A DNA stretch of 20,004 bases from Mesorhizobium amorphae (GTDB lineage Bacteria > Pseudomonadota > Alphaproteobacteria > Rhizobiales > Rhizobiaceae). The notes beneath the pieces are model-generated. The model did no database searches and was not told the DNA's origin. It saw only the letters and a program-made list of their open reading frames with translations. The stretch covers positions 1-20,004 of the forward strand of contig QFNI01000063.1 in the NCBI GenBank assembly GCA_003240775.1, written 5' to 3'. Each line of letters starts with the position of its first letter. Positions within the stretch are counted from its first letter, which is position 1. Position numbers and translations under genes: made by a program. Shown here piece after piece: positions 1-7,181 of this stretch.

Positions 1-1069
1 ACTTGTCCCAGGCCTTGGTGGTGCGGTTCCAAACCTCGGTGGAGCCGGGCAGGGGCGCGGCCGCCACCTTGTTGCGGATCGGGCTCTGGGCCTCCTGCGC
101 CTGGATGAAGGCGTCGTCCCAGGAATAGCTCATGAGCGTCTGGCCGCCGCCGAATGAGAAGATCTCGTCGCCCAGGCCGAAATTGGCACCACCCGGCGGA
201 AACGCCGCTTGGGCGTCCACGAACATCTCGAGCGCCTTCACGAAGCCCGGATTGTTGATCTGTGGCTCCATGGTAGCGAGGTCGAAGAAGAAGCCGCCCT
301 TGACGTTGGGGTTCTTGGCAAAGGCCGCAGCGCGGCTGATGAAGGCCGAGAACATAAGGTCGTCGCGCTTGGTCACTTCGGCCGAGCCGAAATGGTCCTG
401 TCCGTCGCCGGCCCAGTCCCAGCCCGAGAAGAACTTCGCAACCTCGTTGTAGTCAGCCCAGGTGGCGGGCACCTTCAGGTCTTTGCCGGTCTTCTCCTTG
501 AATCGGGCCTGCATGTCGGGGTTGGAGAAGATGTCGGAGCGGTACTTCATGTAGTGCCGGTCGCCGTCGACCGGGTATTGCAGCATCTCCGAGCCCCAGG
601 TTGCCACATCCTTGTAGTTCTGGGTCACGTCCTTCATGCCGCTCACCTCCTGGTAGGCGGCGGGAACGGGGGCGAGGAAGTTGTGGACGTCGCCGATCCA
701 GAGCGAGGGGTAGAACATCACGTCATAGGCGGCCTGCCCCGTCTGGAAGGGGATCATCAAGCGCTGGTAGAGGTCGCCGAAGGGGATGTGGACCACGTCC
801 ACGGTGGCGCCGGTCAGGTCCTGGAACTGCTTGGCGTGCAGGTCGGTCGGTTCGCCGATCACGGGCACGGCGTGGGTGATCACGCGCAGCGTCTTGCCGG
901 AGTAGTCCTTTGCGTCGATCGCCTCGTATGAGCAGGCGCCGGGCGCATCGGCAGCTTTTCCGTACTGGGCGTAGTCGCCGTATTTCGTGTAGTCGATGTC
1001 GGCGGCGAATGCCGGCCCGGCCAACGCCAGGGCGCAGACGGATGTGACGAGTTGCGCAGTTCGCTTCAT
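1..1069 (-). CDS. ABC transporter extracellular solute-binding protein (family 1), partial
   Basis: Periplasmic substrate-binding component of a carbohydrate/polyol-type ABC importer; the C-terminus lies beyond the left edge (356 residues visible, no stop). Seen: a Sec signal peptide of about 22 residues (basic MKRT, hydrophobic core, cleavage after PAFA), then a family-1 (UgpB/MalE-like) layout, with KTLRVITH leading into the first lobe, FQDLTGATVDVVHIPFGDLY near residues 82-101, and AAYDVMFYPSLWIGD near 113-127. Start ATG at 1069 is preceded by GGGAGG at good spacing. It lies 67 bp downstream of the alcohol dehydrogenase on the same strand, so it is probably in the same sigma-54-driven operon, with permease and ATPase genes expected to the left. 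The substrate cannot be read from sequence; the neighbouring dehydrogenase suggests an alcohol, polyol or sugar (inference). Confidence 0.85.
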   Translation of the reverse strand, partial: MKRTAQLVTSVCALALAGPAFAADIDYTKYGDYAQYGKAADAPGACSYEAIDAKDYSGKTLRVITHAVPVIGEPTDLHAKQFQDLTGATVDVVHIPFGDLYQRLMIPFQTGQAAYDVMFYPSLWIGDVHNFLAPVPAAYQEVSGMKDVTQNYKDVATWGSEMLQYPVDGDRHYMKYRSDIFSNPDMQARFKEKTGKDLKVPATWADYNEVAKFFSGWDWAGDGQDHFGSAEVTKRDDLMFSAFISRAAAFAKNPNVKGGFFFDLATMEPQINNPGFVKALEMFVDAQAAFPPGGANFGLGDEIFSFGGGQTLMSYSWDDAFIQAQEAQSPIRNKVAAAPLPGSTEVWNRTTKAWDK

Positions 1070-1107
1070 GGCTCTTTTCCTCCCAGAGTGAGCGTGGATG
1101 TGCGGTT

Positions 1108-1127
1108 GGGGAGGCACGCGCCTCCCC
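1108..1127 (-). other. Intercistronic hairpin between dehydrogenase and binding-protein genes
   Basis: A perfect 8-bp inverted repeat (GGGGAGGC, loop ACGC, GCCTCCCC) lies between the stop of the alcohol dehydrogenase and the ribosome binding site of the binding protein. No T-run follows on the minus strand, so it is a poor intrinsic terminator. An mRNA-stabilising or processing stem that uncouples the levels of the two genes is more likely (inference). Confidence 0.5.
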
Positions 1128-1136
1128 GCTGAAATG

Positions 1137-2189
1137 TCAGGGGATCAAAACGGCGCGGCCGTGGATCTTGCCGGCGTTGAGGTCGTGCAGCGCCTGGTTG
1201 GCGTCGGCCAGGCGGTATTCTTTGGTGGCGAGGTTCACGAGGCCGCGATCGGCCAGCGCCATCAGCTCGACGAGCTCGGCCCAGGTGCCGACGAGGTTGC
1301 CGATGATGTTCTTTTCCGTGATCACCATGTCGACGGTGGGCACCACGATGTCCTCGCCGTAGCCTACGACGTAGTAGGAGCCGGCGGCCCGCGTCATGGC
1401 CAACCCCTTCTTCGTGGTGCCCTTCTCGCCCACGAAGTCGATCACGGCCTCCGCGCCCGCGCCCTCCGTCAGCTGTAGCACGGCCTCCACTTCGTTGCCG
1501 TCGGCCTTGACGAGCTTGTCCGCGCCCATCTTGCCCGCGAGCTCCAGCGAGGCGTCGGACTTGTCGACCACGATCACATCGGCCGCGCACATGGCTTTCA
1601 GGCACTGGATGCCGATATGGCCGAGGCCGCCCGCGCCGATCACCACGCAGTTCTCGCCCGGCAGAAGATGGCGCGTCGCCTTCTTCACCGCGCGGTATGC
1701 GGTCAGCCCCGCATCCGAATAGGGCGCCACTTCCTTGGGCGCCAGCGTGCGCGGCAGCTTCACGATGTTGCGCTCGGACGTGCATAGGTATTCGGCATAG
1801 CCGCCATCGCAGTCGAGGCCGGGGAACTTGCCCGGCGCGTGCATGTCCATGCCGCGGCGGCAGGCCAGGCACGTGCCGCCCGAGATCTTGGGATGCACGA
1901 TCACGGGATCGCCCACCTTGACGTTCTCCACCTCCTTGCCGACCGCTTCCACCCAGCCGGCGTTCTCGTGGCCCATGATGAAGGGCAGGAGGCCGTTGCC
2001 GTTCGGGTCCATGTGCGGGCGCCAGACGCCCTCGATGATGTGCAGGTCGGTGCGGCAGACGCCGGCACCGCCGATGCGAACGATCACGTCGTTGGCCTTG
2101 GAAATCGTGGGGTCGGCGACCTCCTCCATCTCGACCCAGCTCTGGGCCTGGAGATCGTCATCGTATTTCTTGAGCACCTGAGCTTTCAT
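1137..2189 (-). CDS. Zinc-type, NAD(P)-dependent alcohol dehydrogenase (MDR superfamily)
   Basis: Cytoplasmic medium-chain dehydrogenase oxidising an alcohol to an aldehyde or ketone. The chosen start is ATG 2189 (350 aa, MKAQVLKKYD), preceded by GAGGAGG; the reading frame stays open 19 codons further but with no ribosome site and overlapping the promoter. Visible motifs: catalytic-zinc residues C45 (GAGVCRTD) and H74-E75 (IMGHENAGW), with D159 (YSDAGLTAY) a possible third ligand; Rossmann motif GAGGLG at 185-190 with an acidic residue (VVDK, D209) after the second strand, which favours NAD+ over NADP+. The structural-zinc loop has only C107 and C110; the usual third and fourth cysteines are absent (RRGMDMHAPG). 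It is first in a minus-strand operon with a binding-protein gene and divergent from a sigma-54 activator. Exact substrate unknown. Confidence 0.93.
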   Translation of the reverse strand: MKAQVLKKYDDDLQAQSWVEMEEVADPTISKANDVIVRIGGAGVCRTDLHIIEGVWRPHMDPNGNGLLPFIMGHENAGWVEAVGKEVENVKVGDPVIVHPKISGGTCLACRRGMDMHAPGKFPGLDCDGGYAEYLCTSERNIVKLPRTLAPKEVAPYSDAGLTAYRAVKKATRHLLPGENCVVIGAGGLGHIGIQCLKAMCAADVIVVDKSDASLELAGKMGADKLVKADGNEVEAVLQLTEGAGAEAVIDFVGEKGTTKKGLAMTRAAGSYYVVGYGEDIVVPTVDMVITEKNIIGNLVGTWAELVELMALADRGLVNLATKEYRLADANQALHDLNAGKIHGRAVLIP

Positions 2190-2234
2190 GGATCCTCCTC
2201 GGCGGCAGTCGAGCGCCGCATCCGGACAAGGCAT

Positions 2235-2250
2235 CGCAAGCGCCATGCCA
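2235..2250 (-). promoter_or_regulatory. Sigma-54 (-24/-12) promoter for the alcohol dehydrogenase operon
   Basis: Read on the minus strand the site is TGGCAT-N5-TTGCG, against the RpoN consensus TGGCAC-N5-TTGCW: the invariant GG at -24 and GC at -12 are present with exact spacing. It lies about 46 bp upstream of the ATG at 2189. The divergently encoded protein is a sigma-54 activator, which makes this assignment much stronger than a chance match. Confidence 0.75.
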
Positions 2251-2294
2251 GTCTCGAGAAACCATTCAAATCAATGGCTTGATGCATCGCGCAG

Positions 2295-2322
2295 TGTGCA
2301 GTCGCCGTTCGGCGGCTGCACA
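2295..2322. promoter_or_regulatory. 28-bp palindrome, probable upstream activator site
   Basis: TGTGCAG-T-CGCCG-TT-CGGCG-G-CTGCACA: a dyad with 12 of 13 arm positions paired around a TT centre. It starts 45 bp upstream of the -24 element of the sigma-54 promoter, within the usual enhancer range for bacterial enhancer-binding proteins. It is most simply a binding site for the adjacent Fis-type regulator. Confidence 0.55.
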
Positions 2323-2326
2323 CAGG

Positions 2327-2344
2327 TGAACAGTGCAGTGTTCA
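2327..2344. promoter_or_regulatory. Second dyad, probable activator site
   Basis: TGAACA-GTGCAG-TGTTCA has perfect 6-bp arms. It lies 5 bp from the larger palindrome, and the two share the core TGCA. Paired enhancer sites are typical for sigma-54 activators. It is also just upstream of the putative promoter of the regulator gene, so autoregulation is possible. Confidence 0.45.
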
Positions 2345-2355
2345 GTTTCTGGCCA

Positions 2356-2383
2356 TTGCGCGGGGCGCGCCGGCATCCATAAT
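2356..2383 (+). promoter_or_regulatory. Putative sigma-70 promoter for the regulator gene
   Basis: TTGCGC and CATAAT are separated by 16 bp, with the -10 box ending 28 bp before the ATG at 2412. The possible upstream start codon at 2382 overlaps this -10 box, which supports the downstream start. Confidence 0.4.
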
Positions 2384-2411
2384 GACCTCCATGTTGCTGG
2401 AAGGAGGAGCC

Positions 2412-4262
2412 ATGCAGCATCTGTCAGGAATCGACCGGGCGCGGGCAGCGCTCGAAGCGGGTGCGCGTTTTCCGGCAGGTGCGCTGCCGGGCACGGTGTC
2501 CACCAGCTGGCAGCGCTGCCGCGACTGGGGGCTCGACCCCCGCGCGCGGCCCAGAGGCGAGGTCGTGCCCTTCACGGAAGTCGGCCGCAGGCGCGAGGCG
2601 ACGGCTGCGCTCCGCCGCCTTGCTCTGGCCGAGATGCAGCTCCTCTACTCGCAGATCGCTGGCTCTAACTTCACCATCGCGCTGGGGGATGCGGAAGGCT
2701 TGGTGCTCGACACGATCAGCGACCAGCAGTTCGCCGACAGCGAGGCGGGCCGCTCGATCATCCCCGGCAGCGTGTGGCGCGAGACCGAGCGCGGCACGAA
2801 CGCGCTGGGCTTGGCCGTTCTCGCCAAGGCCCCTGTCGCCATTTACGGGCGCGAGCACTTCTTCGCCTGTCACGGCCACCTGAGCTGCATGGCGGCCCCT
2901 ATCCTCGACAGCCGCGGCGAGGTGCTCGGCCTGCTCGACGCCTCATGCACCAACGAGGCGCGCCAGAGCCACACGCATGCCTTGGTACGGATGGCCGCAT
3001 CCCAGCTCGAGAACGGGCTGATCTTCCAAGAGCGCGCCGAAAGCTTCATCTTCGCCTTCCACCCGCGCGTCGAATATCTCGACACGCTGTCGGCAGGCCT
3101 GATCGCGGTGGGACGCGACGGCGAGGTGCATTCGCTCAACCGTCCGGGCACAGCACTCCTTGCCGGGCTCGATGCCGGAACCGGCAGCCATTTCGACGGC
3201 CTGTTTGAGGCAGGCTTCGGTGCCGCGATGGATGGGCTCATGAGCGGCGGCATCATCCGCATCCGCGACCGCGCGGGAAGCGGCGTGTTCATGGTGTGCC
3301 GCCAGATCGGCAGGCAGGGCGTGGTCGAGGTGGCGGTGCCGACGCGGCCCGCACCCAAGCTCGTGCAGCGCGCGGACGCTCCCGCTTTCGTGTGCGACGA
3401 TCCCCTGCTTCAGGACGCGCTCCGCGAAGTGGCGGATGCGGCCATGCTCGCCATGCCCGTACACATCATGGGCGAGACTGGCACCGGCAAGGATCTGATG
3501 GCGCGCCACGTGCACACGGCGTCCAAGCGCAAGGGCGAGTTCGTGGCTGTGAATTGCGGCGCCCTGCCCGAATCTCTCTTCGTCGCCGAACTCTTTGGCC
3601 ACGAACGTGGGGCATTCACCAGCGCGCGCAGCGAGGGCGCCCCGGGCTTGGCCAAGCTTGCCGACAAAGGCACGCTGTTCCTGGACGAGGTGGCGGACAT
3701 TCCGCTGGCTGCGCAAACCGCGCTCCTGCGCTTCCTCGATACAATGGAGGTGCGCCCAGTCGGCGGCGGCAAGAGCATCAAGCTCGACGTGCAGATCGTT
3801 TCGGCCACCAACCGCGACCTCGGCGAGATGGTCGCCGCGCGCCAGTTCCGGTCGGACCTGCTCTACCGGCTGAACGCCTTCACCATCCACCTTCCTCCGC
3901 TCAGGCAGCGCAGCGATTTCGCTCGCATCGTGCGCCACATGATGGCAGCGATCGCGCCCGATGCGGCAGTGACGGATGCGGCAATCGCCAAGCTCGCCCA
4001 GCGATCCTGGCCCGGCAACATGCGCGAGCTCCGCGCGGTGCTCCAGCGCTCGGCTCTTCGCCGCGAAGCCCATCTCGATGAGGAGGCCTTGCCAGCGCCC
4101 GGGAATTCATCCGCAGCAAGCTGCACTTGCTGCCGCGGCCACGCTCTCAACGAACCCCGCTGCACATCGATCCGCGCCATGCACAAAGCCACGGGCGGCA
4201 ACGTCTCGCTCACAGCACAGCGGCTTGGGCTCTCGCGAACCACCGTTTACAAGCACATCTGA
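2412..4262 (+). CDS. Sigma-54-dependent Fis-family activator, AcoR-like
   Basis: Enhancer-binding activator of RNA polymerase sigma-54, 616 aa. Domain order: N-terminal signal-sensing region with a GAF-like segment (about 75-205), AAA+ domain (about 325-550), C-terminal Fis-type helix-turn-helix (about 585-614, MHKATGGNVSL then LGLSRTTVYKHI). Seen: Walker A GETGTGKD at 354-361, Walker B GTLFLDE at 420-426, the arginine-finger region FRSDLLYRL at 479-487. The sigma-54 contact loop reads GAFTSA (400-405) where the family norm is GAFTGA. ATG 2412 follows AAGGAGGAG closely. The layout (GAF, AAA+, HTH; no receiver domain) matches AcoR, which senses acetoin-type small molecules; the real ligand is unknown. 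A linker stretch at 560-585 is rich in cysteine (CTCC and a further C) and atypical, perhaps a compensated frameshift. Confidence 0.92.
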   Translation: MQHLSGIDRARAALEAGARFPAGALPGTVSTSWQRCRDWGLDPRARPRGEVVPFTEVGRRREATAALRRLALAEMQLLYSQIAGSNFTIALGDAEGLVLDTISDQQFADSEAGRSIIPGSVWRETERGTNALGLAVLAKAPVAIYGREHFFACHGHLSCMAAPILDSRGEVLGLLDASCTNEARQSHTHALVRMAASQLENGLIFQERAESFIFAFHPRVEYLDTLSAGLIAVGRDGEVHSLNRPGTALLAGLDAGTGSHFDGLFEAGFGAAMDGLMSGGIIRIRDRAGSGVFMVCRQIGRQGVVEVAVPTRPAPKLVQRADAPAFVCDDPLLQDALREVADAAMLAMPVHIMGETGTGKDLMARHVHTASKRKGEFVAVNCGALPESLFVAELFGHERGAFTSARSEGAPGLAKLADKGTLFLDEVADIPLAAQTALLRFLDTMEVRPVGGGKSIKLDVQIVSATNRDLGEMVAARQFRSDLLYRLNAFTIHLPPLRQRSDFARIVRHMMAAIAPDAAVTDAAIAKLAQRSWPGNMRELRAVLQRSALRREAHLDEEALPAPGNSSAASCTCCRGHALNEPRCTSIRAMHKATGGNVSLTAQRLGLSRTTVYKHI

Positions 4263-4280
4263 AACCCCGGTCCTTTCCCT

Positions 4281-4308
4281 TTTCGGGAGCCGTAGCACCA
4301 GGATAATA
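4281..4308 (+). promoter_or_regulatory. Possible promoter for the ribbon-helix-helix/dld genes
   Basis: A GATAAT -10-like box at 4303-4308 has a weak TTTTCG -35 at 4281-4286 with a 16-bp spacer. It lies about 70 bp before the GTG start at 4379 and would give a roughly 60-nt leader containing the hairpin at 4337-4368. The -35 match is poor, so confidence is low. Confidence 0.3.
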
Positions 4309-4336
4309 CCCGGCACCGACTGATCCGGACCATGAT

Positions 4337-4368
4337 CCTTTCGGTTGGGCGTGAAAGCCGACGAAAGG
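4337..4368 (+). promoter_or_regulatory. Leader hairpin covering the ribosome binding site
   Basis: CCTTTCG (4337-4343) pairs with CGAAAGG (4362-4368), extended by TTGG against CCGA after a one-base bulge. The 3' arm contains the AAAGGA ribosome binding site of the GTG start at 4379, so folding would hide it. That suggests translational control, or autogenous control by the encoded DNA/RNA-binding-type protein (inference). Confidence 0.35.
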
Positions 4369-4378
4369 AAGAAAGCAC

Positions 4379-4783
4379 GTGTGCAGACTGTTCATCGGAG
4401 CAAGCCCCGACCTCTGGGAGAGTCAGACCCGTTCCGTCCGGATGGACGGAATGGTAACCAGCGTCCGGCTGGAAAAGATGTTCTGGACGGTTCTCGGCGA
4501 GATTGCGGACAAGGACGAACTCAACATCCCCCAGCTGCTGCATCAGCTCTATAACGAATCGATCGACGAGGGACACGACTTAGGCAACTTCACCTCATTC
4601 CTGCGCGTCTGCTGCCTGCGCTATCTCGACCTCCAGCTGCAGGGGTTTCTGTCCAAGGACCCTTCCAAGGCCCGCCTGCCAGAGGAGATCCTGGCGCTTG
4701 AGGCGGAGGCCCGCAAGCAGCGTGAGGCAGCTCGGACTGCCTCGCCCGCCGGGCAACGCAAAGGCCAGAAGTACCTGCTTTGA
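4379..4783 (+). CDS. Ribbon-helix-helix domain protein (RHH_4-type)
   Basis: Small (134 aa) alphaproteobacterial protein starting at GTG with MCRLFIGASPDLWES. The predicted DNA-contacting strand and first helix are around residues 17-36 (TRSVRMDGMVTSVRLEKMFW), followed by IPQLLHQLYNES and a conserved LGNFTSFLRVCCLRYL block at about 68-83, as in the RHH_4 family. The last 35 residues are charged and probably disordered. AAAGGAAG sits 7-8 nt before the GTG. Its TGA stop overlaps the TTG start of dld (TTGA), so the two are translationally coupled. The family has an Arc/MetJ-like fold and is presumed a transcription factor; no target is known. It could regulate its own transcript with dld. Confidence 0.85.
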   Translation: MCRLFIGASPDLWESQTRSVRMDGMVTSVRLEKMFWTVLGEIADKDELNIPQLLHQLYNESIDEGHDLGNFTSFLRVCCLRYLDLQLQGFLSKDPSKARLPEEILALEAEARKQREAARTASPAGQRKGQKYLL

Positions 4784-6633
4784 CGGTCCGCCCCGTCTCC
4801 GGTGTCGGGCTGGCGAAGACGGAAGCGGTAGGCAGCACCGAGCTGCTGACGCTGACGCTCCGGACCATCGTCGGCAGGCGCTTCCTTCTGCTCAGGCCTT
4901 CGCAGATGCGCCGCCACACGCGGGGCTATCGCTTCGGCGGCGGTGCGGCGCTCGCGGTCGTGCTGCCCGGCAGTCTTGTGGAGCTTTGGCGCACTCTTGA
5001 ATGCTGCGTCGAGGCGGGTGCGGTCGTCGTGATGCAAGCCGCCAACACCGGGCTCACCGGCGGCTCGACGCCATTCGGCGAAGATTACGATCGACCTGTG
5101 GTGGTGATCAATGCCATGCGCATCCGGACGCTCCATCTGCTGGGCGGCGGCCGTCAGGTGCTGGCCCTTCCGGGAACCACGCTCGACGCCCTTGAAAAGA
5201 AGCTCAAGCCGCTCGGTCGTGAGCCGCATTCGGTGATCGGCTCGTCGTGCCTCGGTGCCTCGGTGATCGGCGGGGTCTGCAACAATTCAGGAGGCTCGCT
5301 GATCCGTCGCGGGCCCGCCTACACGGAGCAGTCGCTCTTTGCCCGGGTGGATGCGCAAGGAAAGCTCGAACTCGTCAACCATCTCGACATCGCGCTCGGC
5401 GCCTCCCCCTTTGAGATTCTGTCGCGTCTCGACGGGAGCGAAATCCCCGAAGGCGATGTGGCGTGGAACACGGGACGCGTCGCATCGGACCCGTCCTATG
5501 CCGCCTTTGTGCGCGAAATCGATGCCGCAACGCCGGCCCGCTTCAATGCCGATGAACGGCGCCTGTTCGAGGCGTCCGGCTCGGCCGGCCGGGTCGCGGT
5601 GCTTGCGGTGCGGCTCGACACATTCGAAGCCGACAAGAACCTCAAGGTCTTCTACATCGGCACCAACGATCCGGAAGAGCTGACGCGTCTGCGGCGCGAC
5701 GCCTTGCAGAGTTCGATGCCGTTGCCTGTCGCGGCGGAATATATTCACCGCGAGGCGTTCAACATCTCCGAGCACTACGGCAAGGATACTTTCATTCTTG
5801 TGCGCAAGCTCGGAACACAGCGACTGCCTGCCCTGTTCGCGTGGAAAAGCCGCCTGGATGCCTTTTTCGAGAAGCTGCCATTCCTTCCCCAAAACCTCTC
5901 CGACCACGTGATGCAGGCGGCATCAAGGCTCTTTCCGTCACATCTTCCGCCCCGCATCCTCGCTTTTCGCGACCGCTTCGAGCATCACCTGATGGTGAAA
6001 GCGGCCGGGGCCGGCGCGGACGCGTTCAGCGCCTTTCTGGCGCAGCGTTATCCGAGCCGTGCGGGCGACTTCTTCGCCTGCACGCCCGAAGAAGGCTCGG
6101 CCGCGTTTCTGCATCGCTTCGCCACGGCAGGTGCGGCCGTTCGATATGAGGCAGTCCACGGCCGGCGAAGCGGCGGCGTGGTGGCGCTCGACATCGCGCT
6201 TGCGCGCAACGAGAAAGACTGGACCGAGCATCTGCCGGCAGACATCGCCCGAGACATCGAACACAAGCTCTACTACGGCCATTTCTTCTGCCACGTGTTC
6301 CACCAGGACTATCTTCTGCGCCCAGGCGCCGATTGGCATGGCACGAAAAGCCGGATGCTCGCCCTGCTCGACAAGCGAGACGCGCGCTATCCCGCCGAGC
6401 ACAATGTCGGCCACCTGTACAGGGCGGGCGAAGTTCTGGAAGCGCACTACCGCGCGCTCGATCCTTGCAACTGCCTGAACCCGGGCATCGGAAAAACCTC
6501 GAAACGCCTGAAATGGCGTTGCGACGAGTCCGGAAGCGAGCAGCAGGCCTCTCGTGTGGACGCTCAACCCTCTGCCATTCCCAGAGAAGTTCCCGCCACC
6601 GAAAGAAAATCGCGTGGAAAGGCCTTGTCGTAG
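4780..6633 (+). CDS. dld: Quinone-dependent D-lactate dehydrogenase (Dld)
   Basis: FAD enzyme peripherally bound to the inner membrane; oxidises D-lactate to pyruvate and passes electrons to the quinone pool. Extended similarity to E. coli Dld is visible: FAD-binding PCMH region with QAANTGLTGGSTPFG (86-100) and the KPLGREPHSVIGSSC and IGGVCNNSGGS blocks (148-182), then FYIGTNDPEEL, AEYIHREAFNISEHYGKDTF, LFPSHLPPR, DFFACTPEEGSAAFLHRFA, YYGHFFCHVFHQDYL and C-terminal YPAEHNVGHLY and NPGIGKTSKR. The TTG start at 4780 overlaps the previous stop; no ATG or GTG occurs nearby in frame. At 617 aa it is longer than the E. coli enzyme (571) because of about 11 extra N-terminal residues and a roughly 35-residue C-terminal tail. 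A glyoxalase-like gene follows 74 bp later. Confidence 0.97.
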   Translation: MTVRPVSGVGLAKTEAVGSTELLTLTLRTIVGRRFLLLRPSQMRRHTRGYRFGGGAALAVVLPGSLVELWRTLECCVEAGAVVVMQAANTGLTGGSTPFGEDYDRPVVVINAMRIRTLHLLGGGRQVLALPGTTLDALEKKLKPLGREPHSVIGSSCLGASVIGGVCNNSGGSLIRRGPAYTEQSLFARVDAQGKLELVNHLDIALGASPFEILSRLDGSEIPEGDVAWNTGRVASDPSYAAFVREIDAATPARFNADERRLFEASGSAGRVAVLAVRLDTFEADKNLKVFYIGTNDPEELTRLRRDALQSSMPLPVAAEYIHREAFNISEHYGKDTFILVRKLGTQRLPALFAWKSRLDAFFEKLPFLPQNLSDHVMQAASRLFPSHLPPRILAFRDRFEHHLMVKAAGAGADAFSAFLAQRYPSRAGDFFACTPEEGSAAFLHRFATAGAAVRYEAVHGRRSGGVVALDIALARNEKDWTEHLPADIARDIEHKLYYGHFFCHVFHQDYLLRPGADWHGTKSRMLALLDKRDARYPAEHNVGHLYRAGEVLEAHYRALDPCNCLNPGIGKTSKRLKWRCDESGSEQQASRVDAQPSAIPREVPATERKSRGKALS

Positions 6634-6707
6634 TGAATTACTACCACCATCGCATTCATTTCCGTAGGATGGCTTTCTGACGGTAGCCACCTCGCAAGGC
6701 AGCCACG

Positions 6708-7118
6708 TTGGAGTTGCAAGTATTGCCCAAGCTTATCCATTCCATGGTCCGAGTGCTCGACGAGACGCGCTCAGTGGAATTTTACTCGAAGGCCTTCGAC
6801 CTCGCGGTTGCCGAAAGGCTCGATTTCGAGAGCTTCACGCTGCTTTATCTTTCCAACAGTGAATCTGGCTTCGAACTGGAGCTGACGGTCAACAAAGGCC
6901 GCGACCGCGCCTACGACCTGGGTGACGGGTACGGGCACCTAGCGGTTTCCGTCGATGACCTCGAAGCGGCGCATGCGCGGATGATCGGAGCGGGGCTCGC
7001 CCCCAAGGATATCAAAGAGCTCGCCCACGGGAGCGATGGGCGCGCCCGCTTCTTCTTCATCGAGGATCCGGACGGCTACAAAATCGAGGTTTTGGAGCGC
7101 TCCTGGCGCTTCCGGTAG
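6708..7118 (+). CDS. VOC-family glyoxalase I-like protein (lactoylglutathione lyase type)
   Basis: Would convert the hemithioacetal of methylglyoxal and glutathione to S-lactoylglutathione. Seen: KLIHSMVRVLDETRSVEFYSKAF at the N-terminus as in GloA, and the four metal-ligand positions H11 (LIHSM), E56 or E58 (GFELELT), H77 (GYGHLAVSVDD) and E127 (DPDGYKIEVLE). At 136 aa it matches GloA length (about 135). Only non-ATG starts reach the ligand histidine: TTG at 6708 (used here), 6714 or 6723; the ATG at 6744 would remove it. Its place after dld fits a methylglyoxal to D-lactate to pyruvate path, although no GloB hydrolase is seen here. Another VOC activity is possible. Confidence 0.83.
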   Translation: MELQVLPKLIHSMVRVLDETRSVEFYSKAFDLAVAERLDFESFTLLYLSNSESGFELELTVNKGRDRAYDLGDGYGHLAVSVDDLEAAHARMIGAGLAPKDIKELAHGSDGRARFFFIEDPDGYKIEVLERSWRFR

Positions 7119-7181
7119 TTTTTTGCGGCGCGGGCACTCCTGAACGTCCCGATTGCCGCCAAGTTTGGGAGGACTTGGACC

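Noticed and set aside
209..931. Long plus-strand open frame with a histidine/valine-rich product
   Set aside because: It is the antisense shadow of the binding-protein gene, whose signal peptide, ribosome site and family motifs are on the minus strand.
2943..4073. 376-codon minus-strand frame inside the regulator gene
   Set aside because: The plus-strand frame carries Walker A/B and HTH motifs; the antisense product is compositionally biased and matches nothing.
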